Part shown: positions 1-12,363 of the stretch, in pieces | Layout of the letters: each line of letters opens with the position of its first letter | Position numbering within the stretch: the first letter of the stretch is position 1 | Assembly (NCBI GenBank): GCA_947561395.2 | Contig: OX387186.1 | Coordinates: 45,651,220-45,715,219 of the forward strand | Direction of reading: 5' to 3' | Origin: Buxus sempervirens | Taxonomy: Eukaryota > Streptophyta > Magnoliopsida > Buxales > Buxaceae | Length of the DNA: 64,000 bases | Position numbers and translations under genes: made by a program | The notes under the pieces: model-generated | Databases searched by the model: none | The model's input: the letters and a program-made list of their open reading frames with translations, nothing else | Told to the model about the DNA's origin: nothing

Positions 1-173
1 ATGGAAAAATGGGCATGTATATCATCCTCCAACTTTTGGCATATTCCTAAAAGAAACTTGTTAAGAGCTAGAACTTGATTCATTCGAGGAAAGATATGTG
101 GTGAAGCAGGTTGATCCTTTGCCCCCAGGCAGCACTGGGATGAGTGAAGAATTGCTGTCCCCAATAGATTAAC
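1..173 (-). CDS. Possible exon of an unidentified gene (partial, runs off the window)
   Basis: Read on the minus strand, this stretch is open in one frame for about 57 codons up to the window edge. It is preceded by a reasonable splice acceptor (pyrimidine-poor ...CCCTATAG at about 174-184). The predicted peptide has a balanced, coding-like composition, with a short run such as RMNQVLALNKFLLGICQKLE. I do not recognise the family, and no neighbouring exon could be tied to it. It could equally be a chance open stretch. It lies downstream of, and in the same orientation as, the GT47 gene, but it does not resemble that gene's missing last exon. Confidence 0.25.
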
Positions 174-691
174 TATAGGGATATGTTGGAAAACATATAC
201 AATATAAATAGAAACATTTTCTCACGTGATATGACAAACTATCAGGAGTTCTAACAGTAATACAGCATAGACAAGTTGCAATCAGAATATCCTTCAAACA
301 GATTTCACAATAGGAATAGTATAAAAACCTAAGTACTAATCAGATGCCTTCACAAATAACTGTGGGTGAGTAAACTATTTATATGTAATAAATATCTCAT
401 CATATTTCATCTTTTTCTTTGATTTGATATTCTCCTTCCTTTCTTGACTAAATAATAATGAAAGAAGTTCAAAAAGACGAGTGATTTGAGCATCAGCTAA
501 CCTCGTCTGGGTTGAAAGGAAAATGACAGCAAGGAAGGCATGAAACAAGTTAGAAAGGGCACTCAGAATAATAGTAAATTTCCATGTTGGATAAGGAAAA
601 TTTTTTTATCTCCAGTATTAAGTTTGTATGATTTTCTTCCTTACTATTCAGTTTGTTCAACTATACTAATGAACAGGTATATAATAGTCAA

Positions 692-1016
692 TTCTTCTTC
701 AATAGTGAGATACGTACACCGTTTTTGTTCTTCAGAAGCCTTTAGTCTTCTTGATGAGGACATAAACATCATCAATCAGTGCCTCAGTCAAACTATTTGG
801 GTTTTGTAACACAAGCTTGCACATTTTGACAAGCTGAGAACAGTATCTTCAATTACATATTTGTCTAAAAATCTCTCACAAACCATATCATACTCATTCT
901 TCTTCAATAGAGTTAGAGACAAGCACAGTTTTTGCTCTTCAGAAGCCTTTAGGGTTTAGACTCATGATGAAGACATAAACATCATCAATCAGTGCCTTAG
1001 TTGAACTACTTGGTTT
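692..1016. repeat. Imperfect local direct duplication (about 115 bp, period about 205 bp)
   Basis: Segment 692-806 recurs at about 896-1016. Both contain TTCTTCAATAG, then CAGAAGCCTTTAG, then ACATAAACATCATCAATCAG, with small indels between. The function is unknown; it looks like an old tandem duplication. Confidence 0.6.
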
Positions 1017-3109
1017 GCTACCCAAGTTATTCCATGCCGAACAACTGTGAAAAATGTCTTCAATTACATAGTTTGTCCAAAGATTTTCCCATGAACCATA
1101 TCCACATCCTTTTCAGCATTCCCCTCATCTTCATACAGCTGCATTCAATTTGCACCAACTCACTCCCTACTGGTGCTGCTATAATTTTGTTCGACTCAAC
1201 CGGACCGAATCATATATTCACAAAAATTGTTCACGTCAAGGTAGTGAAAGAAGGTCCTATGACATGCTCCAAAAGGAGAGAGATGGGGAGGGTTGATATT
1301 GCTGAAGAATGGAACTTTTTAAATTTTTTTGGTAAGAGAAGAGAAAAATCACTTATAGTCCCTAAAATATAATATGGAAACAAATCAAACAAGCACTCAA
1401 GCAGATATAGAAGGCAGCACGAATCCTGTTCTGAAATTCAAGCCCCCTAAATGTCACCAAACTTGTCTAAGTCTCAGCCAAAAACAATGCAATACCTATT
1501 GGTTAAGTATTTCCAACAATGCAATCCCTATTGGTTAAGTGTTAGCCAACACTTTATAAACTCAATTTATCTTTCGGTGTTTGGGGTTGATATCTGACAT
1601 GTGTCAGCTGATAATTACCCATACCTATCAGTAGTTTTGAGAGGGTCTAAAGCCTGATCTGGATGAGTGAGTAGGTAGAATAAATGACATCAAATTCATC
1701 GAAAAAAGTACCAATGAAAAATCTTTGAAGTGCCAAAGCATCTGTATACTTTCTTTCCTCTAACAATTCTTCCTAAAAATGTTCCTCCAGATCACAAAGG
1801 GGACAAAGTTTCTACAAAGTTCTTCCCTTGCTCTGCCAGGCTTTCACAACCTTTAAACAACACAAAGAAGCAAAATGATACTGGGGAACCAAATGATGGC
1901 ATACTCCTCATTCCCTTTGAACAGCATCCAACAGTTAGGTCTTCTCTACTTCCTAATTATATGATGGTCAAACACGAGAAATTTTACCCAAGTGAGAGTC
2001 CATGGGAGATCAGATAACAAGGGGACGCTCACTAGAAGCCACTTATGACACTGACAACCCAGAGCTACCAACAACAGCTCAATTACTTAAGTGTGGGGAA
2101 GGCTGAGAAAAGAGAATTTGAGATAGTTTCCCCTTCCCCCTTTTAATAAAATAATTGTCCTTTTTATAAATTTCTGATGAAGTTCTCATGAACACAACAT
2201 TCCACATGGTGGTTGAGAAAGTTAGTCACGAAAATCATACCGCACATGATGGTTGAGAAAGATTGACTTAATGGAGCAAGGTAAGTGCTTTAAATCAATA
2301 TCTTGATAATCCTGAGATCACAAGTGAAAACTAGGACATTAATGGTACCTTAAGAGTGCATTGGGTAAGCTGGTGGAGTTAATGATTGATGAAAATAAAT
2401 GGGATAAGAAATGTGTAATATAACCTGCTTTCCAAGGCTTTCCCACTCAATTATGCATGAGACGGAAATGCCATAGATGCTGAGGTTATGATAGAAAATG
2501 ATTGAGGATCCTACCAACAGATATGAGGATCACTAAAACGGCAAAGCAAGAGAGCAATTACCCAATGTCATATTATAAGTACAGTAAATACGGTTATGCA
2601 AAGATAATGAGTCCACAAGAAGGTTAAGATTATTTAGACATATCTAATGGAGACCTACAGAAGCCCCTATAAAAAGATATGAGCAAAAATAGGAATACTG
2701 AAAAGGACTTGATGATTTGATCAGTAATGATACTATGTATAACCTGACTGAACATATGGTTTTTGATATTTAGGGATGGCAGAATGCAGATCAGGTCCAA
2801 CAGGGGCAAGCCATCTTGTTGATGTTGAAGATGTGAAGATTAAGCACAGAAGATGAAGAAATCATTTAAAGATCCTTGATCTGTGACAAAATTTACTGTT
2901 CATGGCCTGATGTTATTGAAGAAGAATATTGATGCTTTCAGGAATAGGTTCATAAAATTGACATTCAGCCTACAACTTACAATACATAACCTTGTCATGC
3001 ACGCAGATGATAGCAGAGATGAGTAATGTGATTCAATCTACCAAAACATAGCATTTCCAAGAGTTTCGAAATGAGTATCTCCTCAGAGTTGCTAAAATTG
3101 ATCAATTAT

Positions 3110-3389
3110 TTAGCCCAATGTTGCCAAGTAGCCTAGTTGAGGCCAAGGGATACACCTGCCCATCACCCAGGCATTAGCCTAGGCGATTAGGAGCTCACTG
3201 GGGCGTGACAATTATTTTTTCTAAAACTATCCAATGATGAATAGATTACATTTGCAAAATATACCGAAGCACTATATGCATTAATTGAAAAAATAACTAA
3301 TATAACATGATTTCTAAATGCACAAAACTAAAACAGGGAATTAGTAAGTCGTCATTAATAAGTTGTTACACTCACACACACATGTAAAC

Positions 3390-3432
<43 letters not shown>

Positions 3433-3862
3433 AGCATTGCAAGTTGTTATATGTATATATAACGGGAGAGGGGTGTTAGATAGCATGTAAAAAATAAAGC
3501 ATATTTTTCCTGAAATAACCTTACAATACCTTATTACATCATATTTTTATCAGGACAACTGGTCTTTTGCTTTTGTTTTCCAAATAATACTCATTAGCAA
3601 TTTTAAAACCCTTCATGTCTCACACAATTAGCATGTCTCTTTTTCATTTTCCTATATTGCCTGTGCCACCCACGCACGCACGTGTGTGTTGTTGTTGTTG
3701 TGTGTGTATTAAAATAGGAAATCACTTGACCAAAATAGGCGATTAGGCAGTCGCCTTTTTGCCTATTCACTTACTTAGAGTCCAAGGTGATCCCCTAGGC
3801 ATATTCTGCCAAGGCTATATTCCAAGGCAGCTACCTAGGTGAGTGCCTTAAAAACACTGATT
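3110..3862. mobile_element. MITE-like repeat containing a CA/CATA/TA microsatellite
   Basis: Both ends are rich in CCTAGG and GGCGATTAGG words in opposite orientation (left about 3125-3205, right about 3735-3860), which suggests a degenerate terminal-inverted-repeat element. Between them lies a compound microsatellite at about 3370-3432 (CACA, then CATA, then TA). No target-site duplication could be fixed, so the boundaries are approximate. Confidence 0.35.
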
Positions 3863-5557
3863 TACCCTTACCAATAAGATTTGTAGTGAATCTATTCACC
3901 TTATACATATCATGCAGAAACCAGCATATGGAGAGATTGGATTTGTTTGATCTAAGTAACAAATCTTAAAAGGCCAAATTTTTATTGTGTAAAAGGAGAG
4001 AACATATCTATCTTTTGACAAAATTTTCTGATCCGTACAAGGGTTTAATGGACCTCTTCGAATTTCTCTAACGCCAGGAACTGAAACCAACTTGAGGAAA
4101 CTTATCAAGTTCGTAGGAATTTATCACTCTGAATTGACATTTCATGGTCTGAGATGGAAATCTGCATGGGCTTGCTTAGAGTTGATCAAACAAACCTCTT
4201 GCAAGAAACTAGACTCATTTGAGGGGGACAACCTTAAAGTGTCAATGATACATTTTTAAACACCTTGAAAAAGGTTGTTTCTAGCTTCGACCGTGCAGAT
4301 ACAGACCACAGAACTAAGGAATGCCTGATAATGAAAATGTTCATTCAATGTATCAAAGGCAAACACAGAATCAGTAAAGAAATTGTCATTCAATACATCA
4401 ACGGCAAAAATATAATCAGAAGATCTTCATTCAACCATAAAGAAATTATCACGTACTTTGCAATCTGCCAAACGCATGACAACTACCAGTTGGAAAACAT
4501 TAAACCTCAATATATAAATTTATCCGATAGGAGAATAAAATTCCACCCCTCCCCTTTATATATAATGTGATTGGAGTAAACCTCCTACTTGAGAGGCAGT
4601 CATTTTTTTATTTTGTACTATTTTTATGACCAATGTTAATTTAACTGAGGAAAAAAATGAATCTATGAATACGACTAAGGCAGCCATCAAGAAGGAAAAT
4701 GATCATAGATGGAGAAATATCTGTTACAGGATGTTATGGATGAAGAGACAACATGGGTCGGCATGCAAAGAACTTCAAGTCTAACTCAGAACATGATTTT
4801 GCCCATGATTGTTGAGTCAAATCAGATTGTCTGTCAAACTGGGCCAACTGAATGGGTGCTATCATAATTAATGAAGCAAAGAGTTAGTAAAATTTTATAT
4901 TGAGTTTGACTTAGCCTAATGATGTTGCTTCTGTTCAGGGACAGAATAAAGGAAACAGATATGTGGAAAACCCAACACAATGATCAGAATTAAAGACAGC
5001 TTTCAGAGAAGTGAAAACAAATCTGCTTGTAGGCGATAGTTAACAAGTGGGATCAGCAAGAATGTTGGATGCAAGGAGTCTCAAATGCAGAGAAATCCAT
5101 CCCAGCAAATCAACTCATCCACTCCAATATGGATAACCCACAAGCCATTGATGGCAAAGATCTTTATTTTGAGGAGCCAATCCGTTGGGTCTAATGAACA
5201 AGGAGACTGCAGAACTCACTTTACACAGAAGATTTATTTTGTTATGTGGATGAGGTAACACCATCATCCCTAAGAATGATAGTTGTGACAGGTTATTGCT
5301 TGCAAAGCTCCGAGGGTTCAACCATAGAAAAAGCTGTGACGGTACAACCTCATCAACCAAAATGTGCATCACATTTCATGCATTTCCACTAATCTTTGCA
5401 AACAGTCAATGCAATACGCTTCATTCAAATCTCCGTGATCTTATTCTAATTGAAATAACTCTACTCACACTTATTATAAGTGGCAGACTTTGTAAGAATT
5501 TTAAAAAACCAATAGGGTGAAAATTTTTGAGAAGTCAAATATAGCAAAAGCACATAC

Positions 5558-7593
5558 CGCTTTAAGCTCGTGTTGATATTCAAGAATTCTCTCTGCACTT
5601 ACTGCTCTCAGCATTTTGGTTAAATACCCTGGCTTTATAGCTGATGCAGAATCAACAAATATTGCAATTTTTCTGTAGTCTATCACGTCTTCAAAAGGCA
5701 ACTCGATCTGGTCACTAACTATCACAGGAACACACAAGCTCACTATGGAATCAAAGAGTCGGCAAGCTGAGGGCGTATCTCCAGCAGGATGTAAACAGAA
5801 CTTGGATGAGTGCATCCCTTGTGTTGCCATACGTCGACTCTCTCTGGACTGTGCTCCATGTTTTATTATGATGGCCTCTTGATTCTCCAGTATTTGAAAA
5901 AGTAGGTCACGTATTTTTCCTCCCTACAATGTTCTAATCATCAGCTAATTGTAGACATGTTACAAAACAAAGTTATCATACTTGTAAACGTCAAGAGAGC
6001 AATGCACTTGATCAGACAATTGAAAATAGAGAAAATGGTCAAAATATCACAATAAATATTCTTTTGCATACTATTAGAATTATACTCAAAGACTTTGTTA
6101 GTGCTTAAAGACACGTCCTGCTTGATTCAACAATCAATACTGATTTCTAAGCTACAGTAAGAATGCAAATTCATTTCATTTAATTTTACATTCTAAATCA
6201 CACCTATTCTTTAGAAATAATGAGATCAGCTGAAAGATACTCCAGAAATTAATGTTTCAATGGAAAAAAGTCCAAGAAGAGATCAAGGGTCCCTCATTAT
6301 CTTTATGTCACCTTTCTATAAAAAGTCAACTTGAATTGAGAAAGTGCTCTAGACAGGGCACTTCAAACAAAAAGAATTATCAGTTGTTCAAGATTTATAC
6401 AAGAAGCCTGCCTCCATTATAAAGTGCTCAATGTACCACAGTTAGCTAATTTGGCACACTTATCATTTTATGTTTTTGGCCAGCATATAACAATCAGTGA
6501 ACTAAAAACAAATAGATAGTCTAAGCAATCATATTGTTTTATCTTAAGATTAGAAATATTCTCAGGCCTATGGTTTGGGCATGCTTCACACCACAAAATT
6601 TCAAAGTTTCTGGTTTATATTTAAACCACATTGTCCTTTCTGAACATCGACCTAAGATTATACAGTCGAGTATGCAAATCCCTCAATTGTGCAGTAAAAA
6701 TAAGATAATCTGGCCACTCTTCTTACGCAAGCAAATTCAATAAAGGACATAATTTATAGCACAAGACTTGCCTCCTTTCTGTATCGATTTCCCATGAAGA
6801 ACAACAGATTCTTCCTTCCCTCGACTCCAATCTCCCCATTGAACGAATTGATCCGATGTGAGTATGGCAAAATCACATCCTTCACCAACGATGCTTGATC
6901 CGACCTCAACCTTCCAAAATCCGACAATAACAGAACCCCATTCTTTACCCTATCGACTACCTTATAAAGCGCATTCGGATCCTGACATATGAAAACATGA
7001 TCCCATCCAGAATTCCTCTTCCAGTAAACTTGCTCCTCCAACCAGTCAATCAAGCTCTCCTGCATCTCTTCATCACTGTAAACCGCTCCATTCCCAACTA
7101 CACCTCCCGGCCGAATCGGATTCACTACCAAACTCAACGACGAAAAGAAAGGCACGTAGAACAAATCCGCCTCCTCGGGATCCAAAACCCTAACAACTGG
7201 AGAACCATACCGGTCCTCCCGAATCAGATCCGAAAACAAATGCCACTCCGCAGAGTGTTGATTCCCCGGGTACTTTAACATCGAAACATCCTTAACCGGC
7301 GATTTCAGAGAATCACGAGCCGCTAAATAGCTTTCAATCACTCCAAAAGTAAACTTCCGGGGGAGATCATACATAAACACCTTCACCGGCGGCGAACCCG
7401 CCGCAGAGACTCGAGAACCAACCACGTCTGTACTCAACAGGGAGAACGATTTCGAGGAATCAAAGGGGAGACTCGACTCAAGCTTCGAAGAGTCGGGACT
7501 TATAGGGGAGAGAAAAGTGCTGAAGCAACCGTATAAGATCAACAAAAGCAGAATTGTGGCCAGGGTTGGCTTCAAGCAAGATTTCCGCGCCAT
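5558..7593 (-). CDS. GT47 exostosin-family glycosyltransferase, ARAD1-like (3' end missing)
   Basis: Two exons are clear: 6772-7593 (274 codons) and 5558-5923 (122 codons), joined in phase 0. The chosen start is the ATG at 7593 (MARKSCLKP), because related arabinan arabinosyltransferases (ARAD1/ARAD2) start with MARKS; the frame stays open 39 codons upstream to 7710. A hydrophobic segment at residues about 9-27 fits a type II Golgi membrane anchor. Family landmarks visible are [53 protein letters not shown] across the junction, [20 protein letters not shown], and [24 protein letters not shown] proteins transfer arabinose to pectic arabinan in the Golgi; that substrate is inferred from similarity. 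The donor of intron 1 is GAG/GCAAGT, a GC-AG intron; the acceptor at 5924 is normal. The donor at 5557 is GCG/GTATGT, but the final exon (about 50 residues in relatives) is not found within 5.5 kb downstream. Confidence 0.88.
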
Positions 7594-8303
7594 AGCTGCA
7601 GCTAGTTTTGGCGGAATTAGTGTTAGGGTTGCGGATTCGGCATAGCGTGAGAGAGATGGAAGAGAAGATAAGTGTTGCTTAGGTTTTCTGGTTTTGGTCC
7701 GTTCGAACATGTTAGTTGGGCATGCTTATAACGTGCGCCGGGAAGATAGAATCCTTGCCGGAGCTCGACCAGTTGTGGCAAATTCGTAATTATATTAGAA
7801 GATAGATTCGGTTTGGTTTAAGCCCGAATAGCTGAGTTGAAGCAGAGTGAAGACGATAAAGAAATGACGGTGTAAGAGTGGTTTTGTTTTCAACTTTAGG
7901 TTGATTTTTTTTTGGTAAACAACTTTAGGTTGACGGTTTTGGAGCGGAGACTCACGGACGTAAACGCATTTTTCAAAAACGACATTATTATAGCATAGTT
8001 TAAAGGAGAGTTGACTTAGTTAGGAATAAAAAAAATGAAAAAGAATTGGATGTTACTTTTATAAAACCTTTGGCGACTTAGAGAGCTTGTTAATACGATG
8101 TTAAACAACTGTACTATCAGGTTCACTTGTTCAAATTTTAGGACATACAAGGATAAAGAATTGTTAAAGGATCTCTTTTGGAAAGTGAAAAATGAAAAGG
8201 GCAAATTTACCCATGTAAGTATATAAGACAAAATAACATTGACGGTTATTTTAGAAAAAAAAAATAAGTTTAGCATGCTTCCAAATGCCGCCTCAAGTGA
8301 TAT
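7594..8303. other. 5' flank of the GT47 gene; no clear elements
   Basis: This holds the 5' leader and upstream region of the GT47 gene. I see no convincing TATA box, RNA gene or repeat with defined ends. Confidence 0.4.
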
Positions 8304-8760
8304 TAGGGTTGCTTATCGGACCAGGCCGACATGGGCACAACACGACCCAACACACTTAAAGCATGCCCTTGCTCGGCCTAGCCAGTGCATAGCTTGGCAC
8401 GACATGACCCGTGCCCTCCTAGCGGGCCGTGCCATGCCTAGGGGAACAAGCACACGACCCAGCAAGGCACGGTGGCGCCTGCTAAGCACGAGGACAGCAC
8501 AACCCACGTCAAGTGGGACCACGCGTGGTTCGAAAAACGGCTAGCCGTTTTTCCCTCAAAAAGTGATTTTTACATTTTCTTTTTTTACACTTTTACCCCC
8601 CCCCCCAATGGCCATATTAGGGGGTATACTTGTAAATGACCATTTCTACCCTTCTAACAGCCATATTTGAGGGGTAGAGATGATAAAAAGCCGTTTTTGG
8701 TTTTATATAAATAAGCTTAACCCTTTCTACTCCAAACCACACATTTTCTCTTCTCTTTTT

Positions 8761-8880
8761 ACTTTCTTAGAGTCTTGTTAAGAGATTTGGCCAATAGCTG
8801 ACAGACTTGGCAGAATGCTCACATAGGGCGTCCTTAGGCCAACCATTGGCAAATCTTTTAATAAGACTCTAAGAAAGTTA
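8761..8880. repeat. Long hairpin 1, miRNA-precursor-like
   Basis: The arm at 8761-8800 pairs with 8838-8880 over about 40 nt with few mismatches (for example TTTCTTAGAGTCTTGTTAAG against its near-complement), around a loop of about 40 nt. It is homologous to hairpin 2 immediately downstream. Confidence 0.7.
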
Positions 8881-8917
8881 TAAATTTATTTTTTTTATTC
8901 TTTGCTTTCTTCATTTT

Positions 8918-9031
8918 CTTCTTAGAGTCATGTTCAAGGATTTTGCCAATGGCCGGCAGAGACTAAGTGCTCACATGAGCGCATCCCTGGGCCCAACCAT
9001 TGGCCAATCTTTGAACAAGGCTCTTATAGGA
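8918..9031. repeat. Long hairpin 2, paralogue of hairpin 1
   Basis: The arm at 8918-8955 pairs with 8994-9031 (core CCAATGG / CCATTGG, flanked by TGTTCAAGGAT). The sequence resembles hairpin 1 in both arms, so the pair probably arose by duplication of a fold-back unit. Confidence 0.7.
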
Positions 9032-9107
9032 GTTGCAAAAGTGTTATTTGCATCGATTATTGCTTGGACAGTCAAGCAATAATCGACACAAGTAACACCT
9101 TTGCAAC
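9032..9107. repeat. Short near-perfect hairpin 3 (76 nt)
   Basis: GTTGCAAAAGTGTTATTTG... pairs with ...CACCTTTGCAAC. The arms are about 35 nt with about four mismatches, and the loop is 6 nt (GACAGT, centred at about 9070). The unbroken 12-nt inner stem is CGATTATTGCTT/AAGCAATAATCG. The geometry resembles a compact plant miRNA or MITE hairpin. Confidence 0.75.
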
Positions 9108-9327
9108 TTCTCATCTCGGCATGGTTCATCAATATGTAAATATTGTTGCATTTTCAAAAACCGTTTACATGCCATCCATGTTCTGCAACATCTTCTTTAC
9201 TTTTCTCTTGCAGCCTTCATATTTGCTACGTAAATGACTTTCTTTTTTTCAAAAACATTCTTTAATCCTTTTTTTTTTCTTTTTCTTTTTTTAAATTTTT
9301 ACGCGCAGGCCACGGCACGGCTCACCC

Positions 9328-11588
9328 TGTAACGCCCCGGATTCATGTTGTCCAATAAAGGTATAACACGTCTCACAGAGTGTTAGGTAAAGATCTAAAA
9401 CTAATGTGATCGCTGGAAAATCACCTCATTTATACCATATCAGAGTGCACAACCAAATATTAACTAAGAAGTCCAAAAATAATCTTTAATTATAATCAAA
9501 CGATTCCACATCAATTTCTTTATTACATTTCCAAAATCAAATGAATCAAAGTTCCAATCTAAAATAAACCTACTAGTCTATGGAACGTAGTAATAGTCTT
9601 CCCTTCTATAAGTGTCAGTCGGATCTAAACCCAGTATGCGCCTCACCACAAGTATCTGAAAACAAAACAAAAACAAACGGGATGAGATATGAATATCTCA
9701 GTGAGTAGCATATGCATGCAAAAATAGTTATCAACAGTTATAAATATGCCTCGATAAATAACAAACACAAATACGTCAATAGAGATAAATCCGAAATGGA
9801 AATCCCGAATTCCAATAATAGTTCCCATCAAAGACCAACCATCGTATCGATAAATCAACGAAAGGTTAATGTCATGCATTTTGCTTAAATTGGTTAATTT
9901 ACATGCCAAGGAGACATCCACATCTCCATGTTCACAGTTCCGGCCTACTCAGGGTTTCGGACACTCTGAAATGACGGCCTACTCAGGGTTTCGTCATCCA
10001 ATGCTGGCCTACTCCGGGTATCGACATTGACAACCGGGCCTATTTAGGGTTTCTGGCTGCTCTACACCAGTCGTGGCAACACACAAGGCCATGCAATTAC
10101 ACCAACAAATAATACCATCACATTACTAAGCTTAGACATGGATCCAGGTGATGCTAAAACAAAACAGAAAAACAATTTCATAAACTCAACACTGACATCA
10201 CCTTAAACCAAACATTTCCATCATCATGTATAACACAATACAGCTCAACACAGGTCCCTCCAGACCAGAACAGAAATTCAAACTCAGTAGGTATTCCAAC
10301 CCCAAAACAAAACCAATCTCATAGGCAAAAAACTACTTTTTCTTACACAAAGAAAATTTACATCTACTGTTCAGCACTTTGAAATCACACAAACCCAAGT
10401 TAAACAAGTTCATAAACTAGAAACAAATGTAAGACATAAATAAAACTAAGTCATTAATTCATGGCATTTGGAACAGTAAATTACAACCAACAGTTTCCCA
10501 AACTTGACTTGTAGAACCCATAATTCATGTAATTATATCTCCGAAGGTTTTGAGTAAATTAAAAATACCTCTAACATCCTAATCTAGTCTTTGGCTAAGA
10601 GGTTGAAACCTCAAAGTATCAAAAATAGTTTCGGATTGGTCAGCCGCACTCAATTTAGAAGTTTAGTGGGTGCGCTAACCTCAAGCACTTGGCGCCAAGT
10701 CAGCGCCAGCCCAACGGACCCAAACTCTTACCCGCACTGAGCTGCCACTGAGACAAAAGGAGTTGGCAGCAGCTCGGCGGACACCCTTTGCGATTCACGA
10801 CTCTCTGTTAATGCGAAAACTCCATGACTGTCTAGTTCTAAGTCTCTATAACAATTTTCCGGTGTTTCTACCATCCCCCAAAGACGATTAAACATGATTC
10901 GAAATTAATCTATCACACTTCATATCACACCTCAAAATTTATTCGTATAATCTACGTTCTAAACTATATTCCCAGAAATCATGCTTTACAACTAAGCTTA
11001 AAGATCAAAAACCGAACACCGATTAAAACTATACTACTCACTTGTTATACACTCAAAACCCTGCAACTGCAACTCCTATAACCGCAAGTTCAACTGTCGA
11101 TCTCCACCCAGATTCTCTTTTGTTCGCAAGATGTTTTCTGAACACTCTGATCGGCAGGAAACCACACTTCTGCTTCTCTCCAAAACCCTAGAACTCCAGC
11201 CGCCGTTTTCTTCAAACTCAAGGTATGCAAAAAATCTACGCACCGAAATACATTGAGTATTTATACTCACCCTACCCAACTCATGTTTCGCTGCATGCTC
11301 GCCCACGTTTCTCCCTACATGCGCAGCGTCCCAGCCATTTGATCTAATGAATCCATTCTCCACCTAATCGCCCACATATAATAAACCTTTTATTTAAGAC
11401 GACTGAATTCAAACAGCAACATAATTCTAATTAAAACCATCAAGTTACTGACCTTAATCTACCTCGCTTCCAAGCCTAATGTTTCGACTCCCCAATATAC
11501 CCCTGCTTTACAAATCTCTACAATTTCACCCATACATACTGATTAATTTTTATAAACAATAATTATGTGGAAATTTTGGGGTTTTACA
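9328..11588. mobile_element. Solo LTR (2261 bp), TG...CA with 5-bp target-site duplication
   Basis: It starts TGTAACGCCCCGG and ends GGGGTTTTACA, so the termini are TG...CA and also form a short imperfect inverted repeat (TGTAA..CCCC). It is flanked on both sides by CACCC (9323-9327 and 11589-11593), the expected 5-bp target-site duplication. No gag/pol frames are present, so it is read as a solo LTR left by recombination, of an unassigned (possibly Ty3/gypsy) family. It contains degenerate repeats of GGCCTACTCAGGGTTTCG at 9943-10045. It sits inside the Ds-like hAT element and is therefore younger than it. Confidence 0.72.
9940..10050. repeat. Degenerate short tandem repeat within the solo LTR
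   Basis: Four diverged copies of a GGCCTACTCAGGGTTTCG-like word, spaced about 33-45 bp apart, each followed by a variable GACA/GTCA-containing spacer. Confidence 0.6.
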
Positions 11589-11696
11589 CACCCTCGTCGT
11601 GCCGTCGACCATTCCGTGTCAGGTATATCGATGAATGGGCCGGGCACGGGCTAAACGTGCTCGTACCATGCCAGGTCAGCCTAACAAGCACCCCTA

Positions 11697-12363
11697 CATT
11701 ATATATAGTATAGATAAGTTGATATATGAAGGAGTAAAGGATAAGGATAAGATCCCGAGTTGTTTTATTCAAGTTCCTTACAAGAGTTAAATAAAGCTCT
11801 CCTGATGTTGAAATCCCAACAATTTGAGGCATGATGCTCTTAGATAGAGATGAAATTAAAGTACTTAACAACAATTGATCTTCAAGACGCCATGCTTCAT
11901 ATTTTGGATTGAGTGTTGAGCAGATTCAAAAGAAGATGAAGAAAAAAAAAGTGGTTGACAAGATTTAGCTCCATCAACATATTCAATCAATTTTTTACCT
12001 CTTATATAAGGTCATACCTGGGCTTTTCATAATAGGAAATTGCTTTCAGGAGTTATATAATGAATTTTTAAAACCATTTTATAGCACTTTTACTTCATTT
12101 ACAATTCAATAATTTTAATCATAGTCCTTGTTCTTCTCACCAATAGGAAAAGAAAGAGAAATTACTGGCCTATCATGGTTTATCAAGAGAAAGCATGAAG
12201 ATAACTTAAAGAGAGGAAACACTAGATGGCTTCATTAATGTGTATATTTGTCAAAGCCAAAATATATATAGATTCATCAACTCCATTGCAGTGGAGAGAG
12301 AGAATAAATATATCATAACTTTATTTATATACAAATGCACATGGAACAGCTGTTCTTATGCCA
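11697..12363. other. Intergenic; nothing recognised
   Basis: AT-rich sequence between the hAT remnant and the 3' end of the GABA-T gene. It presumably includes that gene's 3' UTR and polyadenylation region, but no specific site is clear. Confidence 0.4.

Larger units (their letters stand above)
174..5557. other. Gene-poor stretch; no supported coding exon
   Basis: Apart from the 692-1016 duplication and the repeat at 3110-3862, I see only AT-rich sequence with short chance open frames. The expected last exon of the GT47 gene (encoding the conserved ...IWRQV... tail) was looked for on the minus strand here and not found. Confidence 0.5.
8304..11696. mobile_element. Ds-like non-autonomous hAT element (interrupted by a solo LTR)
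   Basis: The left end reads TAGGGTTGCTTATCGGACC and the right end, reverse-complemented, TAGGGGTGCTTGTTAGGC. These are imperfect terminal inverted repeats of the same type as the intact hAT element at 55079-58478. Sub-terminal GC-rich blocks (8325-8530 and 11590-11690) and a following stretch (8535-8760, with GGGGGTATA, GGGTAGAGATGATAAAAAGCC and TATATAAATAAG) parallel the promoter side of that autonomous copy. Without the inserted LTR the element is about 1.13 kb. It has no transposase; its centre is three hairpins. The flanking 8-mers, AGTGATAT and CATTATAT, match at 5 of 8 positions, as a decayed target-site duplication might. Confidence 0.65.

Noticed and set aside
6997-7278. Plus-strand open frame
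   Set aside because: It is antisense to exon 1 of the GT47 gene, which has clear family motifs.
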